Source of the DNA: a virus
Virus record (IMG/VR): IMGVR_UViG_3300049793_000140
Coordinates: 1 to 52,993 of that record
DNA length: 52,993 nt
Direction: 5' to 3' (one strand)
Each line of letters begins with the position of its first letter. Position 1 is the stretch's first letter. The translations under genes and the position numbers were made by a program. The notes beneath the pieces are model-generated. The model was given only the letters and a program-made list of their open reading frames with translations. It did not search any database and was not told the DNA's origin. Below, piece by piece: positions 33,161-40,337 of this stretch.

Positions 33161-33355
33161 TTAGCTCCTTAGCGCGTCAATCTTCTTGAGCAAACGCGCC
33201 TCGTCGTCGCCAGGCTGAGGCGCCGTCCCTTCCGGGAACATCGGCATGGCCCTATGACCACCCGAGGATTCGAGCAGAGAGCACCATTTCTGGAGGCTTC
33301 TCCACTCAGAATCACCTGGTTGCGCCGTATTACCTTCTGGAAAGTACCAGGGCAC
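33161..33355 (-). CDS. Small protein with two PEGN motifs
   Basis: A 64-residue protein started by GTG (33355). It consists almost entirely of two copies of one unit: PWYFPEGNTAQPGDSEWRSL and PMFPEGTAPQPGDDEARLL, each followed by a short helix. The neighbouring gene starts with a third copy. The lengths and repetition suggest a small helical docking or linker protein. It is separated by one base from the next gene and by 8 bases from the decoration-type gene. Confidence 0.62.
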   Translation of the reverse strand: MPWYFPEGNTAQPGDSEWRSLQKWCSLLESSGGHRAMPMFPEGTAPQPGDDEARLLKKIDALRS

Positions 33356-33363
33356 GTCGATGC

Positions 33364-33747
33364 TTACGATGCCCCTGGGCCGATGCCGACTTCGTTAATG
33401 TCCACGTCGGCACGCCAATTGATATTCGTAATCGCCGCACCAGTAGCCCGCACGCGAATATCCTTCCCGCTCGCATCAAGCGTGCAGTCCCAAGCTGCAT
33501 TCGATTCCAGGCTCTCAACGGCAGTCGTTGCTCCAATCTGAACCAACGTTCCCGCCGCATTCGTGATGAATGCCGCAGTTCTGCGATAGGCTGCGCCTTG
33601 AGTCAGATCCTGATTGATCGCCTGGACTCGCGCCGTAATCTGATACATCTTCGACGGCGCTGTCGTGAATGTCGAAATGTCTGTAACTGTCGCATCGGCA
33701 GTAGTGATCCACTCCCCCAATGCTTGTACCGTGTTGTGCTTTGACAT
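33364..33747 (-). CDS. Virion structural protein, head-decoration type
   Basis: A 127-residue protein from the ATG at 33747 (MSKHNTVQALGEW). Upstream in-frame sequence does not look coding. It is a compact beta-sandwich: SKMYQITARVQAINQDLTQGAAYRRTAAFI, SLESNAAWDCTLDASGKDIRV, then NINWRADVDINEVG. This pattern recurs in small phage capsid-associated proteins, where the WxxxVxxxEV end packs on the core. It follows the capsid gene by 31 bases. Decoration or spike-base function is inferred from position. Confidence 0.68.
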   Translation of the reverse strand: MSKHNTVQALGEWITTADATVTDISTFTTAPSKMYQITARVQAINQDLTQGAAYRRTAAFITNAAGTLVQIGATTAVESLESNAAWDCTLDASGKDIRVRATGAAITNINWRADVDINEVGIGPGAS

Positions 33748-33778
33748 ATTCTTTACTGTTATTTTGTTAACTTGCGTG

Positions 33779-34969
33779 TCAGTATGGGCATGAGGTAATA
33801 AGATTGCATGATGGGTCACAACGGAGATGGACGAATGCCACTCCACGCTCGGGCGAGGCTGGCATCGGAGCTTCAGCCAATATCCCTCTATGATAGAGGA
33901 TGTTTTTATCCGGGTTGCAACGTCTGTCCTCGATATTTTTCACTTCCCATTCGCCGGCATAGTTCACGGGATCGAAGGTGAATTTGGGCGCGGGATTTGT
34001 GATCGGCCGGGGAATAAGGGAGGTGTAAACTGTTGGATCGAAAATCACGGTTTCTTCATATGGAGCAACCCGATATGCAGGTCGGAGTACGGCCTTTTGG
34101 CCCTTTGAAGCAGACGCCAGTATAAAAGGCGGCACTTCGGTTAAAACGCCGCCCTCGCAAGTGAAGCGCCGGGGATACGGATCGATGACGTGGATGAAGC
34201 CGCTGTAAATTCTCTTATTAGTGAGAAATGGCTTCAGCAATTCATTAGGTGTTGCCCATCTGATGTCTTGCCGGATGTCGGGATTCAGAAAAATGAGGTT
34301 TCTGGATGTTTCCCACGAAGTGAGTAAAGTCAGCACTGGATAGCCATTGTCCGTCGCGAGAGCGCCTTCCTCGGCACCGTCCCTGATCAATTGTGCTGCA
34401 TACCTATCAAGAATTCCCTGAGTGAGAATTGATGTTGGACACCCGGCTGGATATGTGAGTGCGCCAGTTGTCGATTCCGTAGGTGGACACCCGTCTACGA
34501 CAACCTTCGTCTGGCACAAGCGGGCGTAATTATGCCGATAGCGGTTTTCCCACAACAACCGGCTGTATTCGCCGAGGATCTTCGTAATCGCGTTAAGCTG
34601 CTGCATCAGCTCGAACGGACCGCGTAATTGTTCAGCACAGAAGTCCGGGCCTTCCAGAGCTATTCTTTGCATGTTGAAACTGCGGGTCGTCGAAGCAACG
34701 CCAACCTTGGTTACCGGTGGAAGACACATGCCGCCTTCTCCACCGTCCATACTGGATAGAAGAACATCCTGCCACTGTGGTTCTGCATCGGTTGGTGCGG
34801 ATCTCTCGTACGTCAGAACATTCCATGAATCACCCATTCCTTGAGGCACAACGCCTCGTGGTTGAAGACGAATGATTGGTGACCGAGCGAAGTATCTAGA
34901 TCGGATTTCATTTGCCAAATAACGGCCAGATTCCTGGGTCGTTACGGCGGTAATTGCTGTGCAACTCAT
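33779..34969 (-). CDS. Probable major capsid protein
   Basis: A 396-residue protein starting at the ATG at 34969 (MSCTAITAVTTQESG); in-frame sequence further upstream is not protein-like. Position after portal and scaffold, length and the following decoration-type gene all indicate the capsid subunit. The sequence has an N-terminal helical arm, a long central domain (QLNAITKILGEYSRLLWENR) and a Cys-rich C-terminus (RCDPSCNLITSCPY). A segment with DPYPRRFTCEGGVLTEVPPFIL recurs in the small Tat-leader protein at 35165-35497. No family-defining motif is recognised, so the call rests on context. Confidence 0.68.
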   Translation of the reverse strand: MSCTAITAVTTQESGRYLANEIRSRYFARSPIIRLQPRGVVPQGMGDSWNVLTYERSAPTDAEPQWQDVLLSSMDGGEGGMCLPPVTKVGVASTTRSFNMQRIALEGPDFCAEQLRGPFELMQQLNAITKILGEYSRLLWENRYRHNYARLCQTKVVVDGCPPTESTTGALTYPAGCPTSILTQGILDRYAAQLIRDGAEEGALATDNGYPVLTLLTSWETSRNLIFLNPDIRQDIRWATPNELLKPFLTNKRIYSGFIHVIDPYPRRFTCEGGVLTEVPPFILASASKGQKAVLRPAYRVAPYEETVIFDPTVYTSLIPRPITNPAPKFTFDPVNYAGEWEVKNIEDRRCNPDKNILYHRGILAEAPMPASPERGVAFVHLRCDPSCNLITSCPY

Positions 34970-35164
34970 AAAAGACAAAAACGGATTGGTTGAAAATCCT
35001 TGAACGAAACGCACGCGCGAGACGTGGACTTTCGTAGTTTTGTCTCTGGCCGGAAGACTATGTGGCCGATTGCAGTCGGCTCGGGCTGCTACCAACAGAG
35101 CCTAGGATTTGAGGAAGGTCTGGTCGGGACCGGGAGGACCGAAGTTTTTATTCCATCAATCTGA

Positions 35165-35497
35165 TTACGAAAAGTAGCCTTTAAGCTCAGAAGTGTCAAG
35201 TATGAATGGAAACACCTGCCGCATGACTCCGTTCTCTTGGACATACCTTTTTGGATATGGCGTGAAGATTGTCATGGCACCAAGTTTCTCACGCGAGTGC
35301 ACTGAATACTCTTGAATTCCATTTGCGAATAAATAACCCATCTCATACGGAGCATTCACGTATGCAGGATTTATCAATATGCGCGCAAGTGGCTTGCGCT
35401 GAGCCTTCCAAATGCGCTCGTACGTCCTGGCAGGCGGCAGCACTGTGAACCCGAACAAGGCGAGCGCGGAGTTTTTAAGGAAGTTGCGTCGGTTCAT
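35165..35497 (-). CDS. Tat-leader protein with capsid-like segment
   Basis: A 110-residue protein. It opens with a twin-arginine signal (MNRRNFLKNSALALFGFTVLPPA; the RRxFLK motif plus hydrophobic core). The rest contains two segments that match the capsid: NPAYVNAPYE (capsid RPAYRVAPYE) and TPYPKRYVQENGVMRQVFPFIL (capsid DPYPRRFTCEGGVLTEVPPFIL). They are in the opposite order from the capsid. It could be a shuffled capsid fragment or a small exported virion partner. It lies next to a methyltransferase scar. Confidence 0.6.
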   Translation of the reverse strand: MNRRNFLKNSALALFGFTVLPPARTYERIWKAQRKPLARILINPAYVNAPYEMGYLFANGIQEYSVHSREKLGAMTIFTPYPKRYVQENGVMRQVFPFILDTSELKGYFS

Positions 35498-35521
35498 AGC
35501 CTGGAAACATTGATTCGTTTG

Positions 35522-35618
35522 TCATAATTTCTCAATCGCAATCTGATACCCACGCATAAGCTCATCGTATTTGCCTTTGTAGATTGCGAGGAAGGCGTCT
35601 ATTCCTGGTCCTGGATTT
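35522..35618 (-). pseudogene. 3' remnant of a related methyltransferase gene
   Basis: About 97 bases match the end of the intact methyltransferase gene at 35803-35899. In frame it reads NPGPGIDAFLAIYKGKYDELM.., then RGYQIAIEKL and a stop, against ..GKYTELMRGYQVAIEKL in the intact gene. Most of the roughly 16 base differences are synonymous, so this is a diverged homologue's 3' end and not a recent copy. No upstream coding remains. It marks a recombination boundary. Confidence 0.8.
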
Positions 35619-35661
35619 ATACTCGCCATGATCTGGAAGCTGAAAGCTCCATAAACACTTT

Positions 35662-35688
35662 CCCCCGCCAGCTTACGACTGGCGGGGG
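35662..35688. terminator. Strong GC-rich hairpin between cassette and capsid region
   Basis: CCCCCGCCAG (35662-35671), a 7-base loop, then CTGGCGGGGG (35679-35688): a perfect 10-base-pair stem. Neither side is followed by a classical U-run (AAAGTG in the leftward RNA), so termination is uncertain. It lies in the 184 bases between the intact methyltransferase and the methyltransferase remnant, which otherwise contain no gene I can support, only a TTCAATTGAA palindrome. Confidence 0.5.
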
Positions 35689-35803
35689 ATTAAATGGGGG
35701 CGAAGTTCAATTGAATGAACACTGCCCCGTTCGAGTGCTTCTAACAGAGTGCGCGGGCAACTAAGGTAAAGTATCGGGCTTTCTGTAGCGAATGTAAAGA
35801 TGT

Positions 35804-36373
35804 TCATAACTTCTCAATCGCCACCTGGTACCCCCGCATGAGTTCGGTGTATTTGCCTTTGTAGATCGCGAGAAAGGCATCTATTCCTGGTCCTGGATTG
35901 TCGAGAGGATTTGGCATATTCTTCCAGAGATAGTCGTCAAAGATCAGGATTCCGCCTGACTTCAATAGGCGCCATGACAGCACAGCATCTTCCAGCACTC
36001 CTTGTGAGCGATGGTCCCCGTCAATATAGACAAAATCGAACAGGATAGAGGCGTCTCGGAGGCCCATCCATGATGGTTGCTTGCGCAATTGTACCCGATA
36101 CTTGAATTGCTCGATGTTGCTCAGAAAGCGATCTTCCGCTCCAGAAACATCCACCTTGAAGTATTCATGATCCTTGCCGCCCTCGAAGTGATCGATGCAA
36201 ACGATCTTCGATGATCCATGCGTCAGAATATTTTCAAGAAACCATACCGTAGAACGACCTTCGAAGGGACCGATTTCCAATGCCCGGATATGCTCCCCGC
36301 CTTTGAACCGTTCCAACAGCGTGGTTAAGCCTGCGATGTTACCGGTAAACCAATCGTATTTGAACTCAGGCAT
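35804..36373 (-). CDS. Class I SAM methyltransferase, Methyltransf_24-like
   Basis: A 189-residue Rossmann methyltransferase. Motif I is LEIGPFEGRST (about residues 32-42), the acidic strand end is IVCIDHFEGG, and the YIDGDHRSQGVLED and GGILIFDDY segments are those of the sugar-modifying Methyltransf_24 group. The neighbours, two glycosyltransferases and an FkbM methyltransferase, suggest it methylates a glycan or a glycosylated virion protein. It follows the 53-residue gene by two bases. A diverged 3' fragment of a homologous gene lies downstream. Confidence 0.87.
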   Translation of the reverse strand: MPEFKYDWFTGNIAGLTTLLERFKGGEHIRALEIGPFEGRSTVWFLENILTHGSSKIVCIDHFEGGKDHEYFKVDVSGAEDRFLSNIEQFKYRVQLRKQPSWMGLRDASILFDFVYIDGDHRSQGVLEDAVLSWRLLKSGGILIFDDYLWKNMPNPLDNPGPGIDAFLAIYKGKYTELMRGYQVAIEKL

Positions 36374-36375
36374 TC

Positions 36376-36537
36376 TCAGTGCAGCCGGCGTTTAACACGC
36401 TCCATAGCTCCGAGTGCCCTCACCGAATCCACCGAAAAGAATCTCGCGATCTCTCCAGCCTTAACAGATGTCCTGCCTGCTTTTCGTAATTGCTTAAGCC
36501 TTTTAAGCACGTCTTCGTCATTCAGTTTTTTTCTCAT
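36376..36537 (-). CDS. 53-residue winged-helix-like small protein
   Basis: An ATG at 36537 overlaps the FkbM stop by ATGA, and the TGA at 36376 lies two bases before the methyltransferase ATG. The product MRKKLNDEDVLKRLKQLRKAG continues RTSVKAGEIARFFSVD and SVRALGAMERVKRRLH. The middle looks like a small winged-helix or helix-turn-helix unit (GEIARFFSVDSVRALGAMERV). Perfect packing on both sides supports translation. Its role in the cassette is unknown. Confidence 0.6.
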   Translation of the reverse strand: MRKKLNDEDVLKRLKQLRKAGRTSVKAGEIARFFSVDSVRALGAMERVKRRLH

Positions 36538-37247
36538 ACGTCAGCATTATGTGGCGACACAAGGATATTGCAAAGTCCTTCCGGCAGCGCATCCAGCGGC
36601 TTGCGATCCCAATCCCCTTCGACAAAGGGTACGCCATATTCAGTTATGACACGCCATAGCATCTCGGCGCCGAGATGGTTAAGGTGAGGATACCTCTCGA
36701 CTTGAACGACTGACTTGTTCTGGCGAAACATCGACATATAGCCGGCGAACAATTCGGCGTCTTGTCCCTCCGTATCGATCTTCACGTAAGCCAGTCGTTT
36801 CTTGAACTTGAAAATATCCAAACGTTCTATGCTCACGATTACATCTTCACCTTCGACCAATCGACCGCCGTTCATTCGAGTCGAGTCATATTTGAATACT
36901 TCCTTGCCCTTCTTCATCCCGACCGCTTTGTTGCGGCGTACGATTGGAGCAAATTGAGGATTTTGAAGTGAGTTCTGGTGTAGAATAGCGTAAGTAGTTT
37001 TGTTCGGCTCCCAGGCGAAGACCTCTCCATTGGCCCCTGTTGCAACGGCCATTGGCAGCGCGGTATCGCCTGTATAGGCTCCTATGTCTACACATGAATC
37101 ACCAGGTGAAATGAATTGAGCCAGCCAATCAATTTGTTTCTCGGAAAACTCCTTGCGGACCTCTTGGGGATGCTTCCATTGATAAAAAACAATCTTTCCC
37201 CATTTTCCAAGGTCATGCTCTGACCATTCTGATGGATATTCAGTCAT
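36534..37247 (-). CDS. FkbM-family methyltransferase
   Basis: A 237-residue FkbM-type O-methyltransferase (Methyltransf_21). SAM-binding motif I is CVDIGAYTGDTALPMA (about residues 52-67), followed by VFAWEPNKTTYAIL, and the diagnostic YVKIDTEGQDAELFAGY motif. FkbM enzymes usually methylate sugar hydroxyls in polysaccharides or glycoconjugates. It overlaps the next genes on both sides by four bases, so it is translated with the cassette. Length is normal. Confidence 0.9.
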   Translation of the reverse strand: MTEYPSEWSEHDLGKWGKIVFYQWKHPQEVRKEFSEKQIDWLAQFISPGDSCVDIGAYTGDTALPMAVATGANGEVFAWEPNKTTYAILHQNSLQNPQFAPIVRRNKAVGMKKGKEVFKYDSTRMNGGRLVEGEDVIVSIERLDIFKFKKRLAYVKIDTEGQDAELFAGYMSMFRQNKSVVQVERYPHLNHLGAEMLWRVITEYGVPFVEGDWDRKPLDALPEGLCNILVSPHNADV

Positions 37248-37480
37248 TCGTCATCATCGCGTTGTCCTATTCGCGTGGCTTCTTCTTCTTTTATGAGCCA
37301 ATCCCGCACATGACCAACGCGAGCGAAGTAATTCCCGCAGCCCGAATTCAGATGCACCGTTCCGCGTTCCTCGCCTTCCTCGTGTTGTGATACGAATATG
37401 GAAACCGCGTCATAATATTCGCCTAATTCGGAAGCATGTTTTTTGATCGCTTCCAGTTCCTTAGAATCTCCAGTTCTCAT
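37244..37480 (-). CDS. Small protein in the glycan cassette
   Basis: A 78-residue protein from the ATG at 37480, one base after the upstream stop; an ATG at 37504 would overlap more. It reads MRTGDSKELEAIKKHASELGEYY, then SIFVSQHEEGEERGTVHLNSGCGNYFARVGHVRDWLI, and ends acidic. A single short sandwich-like unit is likely. It overlaps the FkbM start by ATGA. No family is recognised; the tight packing in a modification cassette suggests an accessory role. Confidence 0.6.
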   Translation of the reverse strand: MRTGDSKELEAIKKHASELGEYYDAVSIFVSQHEEGEERGTVHLNSGCGNYFARVGHVRDWLIKEEEATRIGQRDDDE

Positions 37481-37481
37481 T

Positions 37482-38177
37482 TTACCACGGCTTTGGTCCT
37501 TCAAACTTGGTTTTGTGTCCGGGTGCCCATGTTTCTGGGATCACAAATCCAGGCGGCAATTCTTTCACTAGCTCCAGACCATTCTTGAGCCGGTCATAGT
37601 TGTGATATTTCAAAGCTACCTCCGCTGTTGGTTTGCACTTTCCATAATGGAAGACATGACGCTTCGATTTCAGATATCCGCCATTGACCCGAGAGCACAC
37701 CTTCCCCTCTCGGCAAAGCTGCTCATGCGTTGCGCCTGAGTAATAGAATTCCTGCCCGAGCGGGAACCCTCGGGCCTGGTAATCCGGGTAGAGGCTTGGA
37801 TCGTAATGCTCGAAATCGTCTACAAATTCATATCGCGGGTAAAGAAACGCCATCGCCATCGACCCCACCGCTCCAAATTCCAACCGCAACATATCCAGAT
37901 CGGACTTAAGCATGGCCTCGTCAGAATCGAGCATAAGAAGATACGACCCGCCGATGTGCTCGCTCACCTTTATCACCGCATTGCGCGCCTCAGCCCAATT
38001 GTTACTGAAGGCTATTTCGGCTACGATAGCATTGGTCGCATCCAAGATTTCCTTGGTGTCATCAGTGCTCTCGGAATAACCGACGACGGTGTGATCAAAA
38101 TAGGGCATCAAGAGCGGCAAAATGCGCGGCAGCAAGAATGCGTCGTTGTGCGCCAACATCCCGAGAATTACTTTCAT
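37482..38177 (-). CDS. Family 2-type glycosyltransferase
   Basis: A 231-residue GT-A glycosyltransferase from the ATG at 38177, which overlaps the upstream stop by ATGA; an ATG at 38186 is also open. The N-terminal nucleotide-sugar strand is MKVILGMLAHNDAFLLPRILPLL, followed by GYSESTDDTKEIL, and the DxD-type metal motif is YLLMLDSDEAML. The middle segment (AMAFLYPRYEFVDDF..) and ATHEQLCREGK are typical of phage GT2 proteins. The acceptor is unknown. It is the second gene of the cassette. Confidence 0.87.
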   Translation of the reverse strand: MKVILGMLAHNDAFLLPRILPLLMPYFDHTVVGYSESTDDTKEILDATNAIVAEIAFSNNWAEARNAVIKVSEHIGGSYLLMLDSDEAMLKSDLDMLRLEFGAVGSMAMAFLYPRYEFVDDFEHYDPSLYPDYQARGFPLGQEFYYSGATHEQLCREGKVCSRVNGGYLKSKRHVFHYGKCKPTAEVALKYHNYDRLKNGLELVKELPPGFVIPETWAPGHKTKFEGPKPW

Positions 38178-39970
38178 ACAGGGCAATGAAATTCCCGAAG
38201 TATTTCGATAAGGGTGTTCGCTGAGCGCTCCACAGTAAACTCTCTTGCTGAGGCTGCCGCCATTTCGGATTTATTTTGAAGCTCCACGCGATTCTCGTAA
38301 GCCTTGCGCATTTGAGCAGCCATGCTTTCAACCAGTGGCTTTGCATACACGCCCATGCTTTCGTAGATGCCTTCAGCAGGAACTAGCGTGAATCCTACTG
38401 CGTAGCCATTCTCGCGGCTGAAGAATTCACACACACCTCCGAAGTCTACACCGATCACGGGCCTTCCCATTGCCATCGCTTCGTGCTGATGTCTGCCCCA
38501 CCCTTCGGCTGCGGAGCCGGACACAAAAACGTTAATCGACCTGTACCATTCAACCAATTCTTTCTGGTCGATGTAACGCTGCAAGACTTCGATCCGGGAA
38601 TCCTTGAAATCATCAACCGGTGGATCTTCCGAGAATGATTTCACTTTCAACTTAACATTTTTCTCCCTCGGGAAGGCGAGCCTGAAAGCCTCGACGACGA
38701 TATTGAATCCCTTTCGAATTCCACCACTCGCGGTTTTGGCCGCCGTGCCAAATACCAACTTACCGCTGACATCATTGACAGCCAAAGGGAACACTTCAGG
38801 GTCGAATCCCATCGGGCAAATACGGATTGGCGTATCGACGCCGCAGGAAGAAAAGGAAGATGCGTTCCAGGCATTCGGAGTAATCGCCACCTTGCACCGG
38901 TTGAAAACTTCCACCGCTTTTGTCCGGTTCATGTCAATCTTGGATACTAACCTCGCGGCCTCCCACATCGAATACATGGCATGGTATTTGTTCCCGAGCA
39001 CCAAATTGGCTGGCTGAATCACGCACGGGTAGATTACAAGATCCCAAGGATGAGGATTCGACTGTCCCCGAATGCACCGTTTGAGTTCCGGTGTGATGGC
39101 CCCATGAATCTCGTTGTAGCTTGCCGGAAATATTTGGACATCGTAATCCATTTTCAGAAACTCCAGAGCGATCTGTGAACTCAAAATGCCATAGCCGCTT
39201 GAGCTATCTATGTGCGCTATAAGCGGGATGACCTTTTTGACCTTGGGTTTTGGAGGCGATATGAACAGTCGCGAGAGTAATCCCTTTGGCTTGGCTTCGC
39301 GCAGACGGTCAATAAGCGAACCATCCTTGCAGCGATGGAAGAACACCACGCCCGGCCTGATGATTCTCTGAACGTCTTGCTGCGTATCGAAAGTCTGACT
39401 GTCGCCGTTTTGAAAGGCGACCTGTTGAATCAGATGATTGGCCCTGTGGCAGCGATGCTGCACGTCTTTCCATGCAACGATGTCGAACGGAGAAGCTCGG
39501 CAAAGCATAGCGTTCACCGAGTAGGTTCCGACATCAGGCGGATACACTCCGACGCCGTTCATGTGCGTGCCGTTACCTGAATCTTCCTCGACGATGCAAC
39601 CCATGAATGGCTGCTTGGCATCGGCATATTCATCTCGCAGGGTTCCGTACCAGCCTTTCGCAATCGGGCAACTGTCAGATTCCCACCAGAACCACGGTTG
39701 CTGATGCTTTACGATGCCTCTTGCTGCTGATTGAAAAGCCCAGTTTTGAGGGTGCGGCCATGCGGGATTACCGGCCCAATCCCCATAGCACGATTCGGAT
39801 ATCTTGTTAAATATGCCTTTGGCTCTTTCGACAACGCATGTCGGCTTGAACCCGTGCGGGTGAGAAATGACTGCATGTGCGTCAACAGTTCCATCAAGCT
39901 CAGCGAGCCAATCCAGGTTTTTAAGAACCAAGGCTTCGTCTTTAGCGCAGACCGGAATTACGACTACCAT
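38174..39970 (-). CDS. Two-domain glycosyltransferase (GT-A-like plus GT4-like)
   Basis: A 598-residue protein. Residues about 1-240 form a GT-A-like domain of the type found in phages (PQNWAFQSAARGIV, then WFWWESDSCPIAKGW, an acidic metal-type motif). Residues about 250-598 form a GT-B family 4-like domain (HIDSSSGYGILSSQIALEFL, ITPNAWNASSFSSCGVD) with the classic EGWGRHQHEAMAMGRPVIG motif that holds the two catalytic-region Glu residues. A fusion of two transferases may build a disaccharide in one pass. It is the first gene of the cassette and overlaps the 42-residue gene by 7 bases. Confidence 0.88.
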   Translation of the reverse strand: MVVVIPVCAKDEALVLKNLDWLAELDGTVDAHAVISHPHGFKPTCVVERAKGIFNKISESCYGDWAGNPAWPHPQNWAFQSAARGIVKHQQPWFWWESDSCPIAKGWYGTLRDEYADAKQPFMGCIVEEDSGNGTHMNGVGVYPPDVGTYSVNAMLCRASPFDIVAWKDVQHRCHRANHLIQQVAFQNGDSQTFDTQQDVQRIIRPGVVFFHRCKDGSLIDRLREAKPKGLLSRLFISPPKPKVKKVIPLIAHIDSSSGYGILSSQIALEFLKMDYDVQIFPASYNEIHGAITPELKRCIRGQSNPHPWDLVIYPCVIQPANLVLGNKYHAMYSMWEAARLVSKIDMNRTKAVEVFNRCKVAITPNAWNASSFSSCGVDTPIRICPMGFDPEVFPLAVNDVSGKLVFGTAAKTASGGIRKGFNIVVEAFRLAFPREKNVKLKVKSFSEDPPVDDFKDSRIEVLQRYIDQKELVEWYRSINVFVSGSAAEGWGRHQHEAMAMGRPVIGVDFGGVCEFFSRENGYAVGFTLVPAEGIYESMGVYAKPLVESMAAQMRKAYENRVELQNKSEMAAASAREFTVERSANTLIEILREFHCPV

Positions 39971-40092
39971 CGGGATAGAAAAAGTCGAAACTTAAGGATT
40001 AGAATTACAATCCCCATCCCAATAATTCGGAATGTGTTTCGATTGATAATGATACATTTCAATTTCCCATTCGACCGATAAAACAGATTCAT
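39964..40092 (-). CDS. 42-residue single-pass membrane peptide
   Basis: A short frame from the ATG at 40092 to a TAG that overlaps the glycosyltransferase start by 7 bases. The product begins MNLFYRSNGKLKCIIINRN and has a hydrophobic core (IIGMGIVILILKFRLFL) with a basic end. The arrangement looks like a small membrane peptide. Because the frame is short, evidence is composition plus tight packing with the next gene. Function unknown. Confidence 0.45.
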   Translation of the reverse strand: MNLFYRSNGKLKCIIINRNTFRIIGMGIVILILKFRLFLSRW

Positions 40093-40118
40093 AACCAAAT
40101 CGCGATGGCATCCATCGG

Positions 40119-40337
40119 TTACATCTGTAGCATTCTGATCAGAGTAGCATGAGCCTGCATGTACTTCATAAATTTAGAATTTGTCTCGTTGCGTAATTTG
40201 AAGTAAGCAGCGACATCTGGAGGCCAATAGAAATCCGGCGTGTGGACAATGTGAAACTCGAAATAGCACTGCCGATGATGCATTGCTTGCATCTTCGGGT
40301 CCAAATCGGGCAGGGAATAAATCTCCTCAGCAATCAT
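40119..40337 (-). CDS. Small protein following the scaffold
   Basis: A 72-residue protein from the ATG at 40337, which overlaps the scaffold stop by ATGA; an upstream ATG at 40343 is also open. It reads MIAEEIYSLPDLDPKMQAMH, then FEFHIVHTPDFYWPPDVAAYFKLRN and a helical end. No family is recognised. Coupling to the scaffold suggests a head-assembly accessory, which is inference. Confidence 0.6.
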   Translation of the reverse strand: MIAEEIYSLPDLDPKMQAMHHRQCYFEFHIVHTPDFYWPPDVAAYFKLRNETNSKFMKYMQAHATLIRMLQM

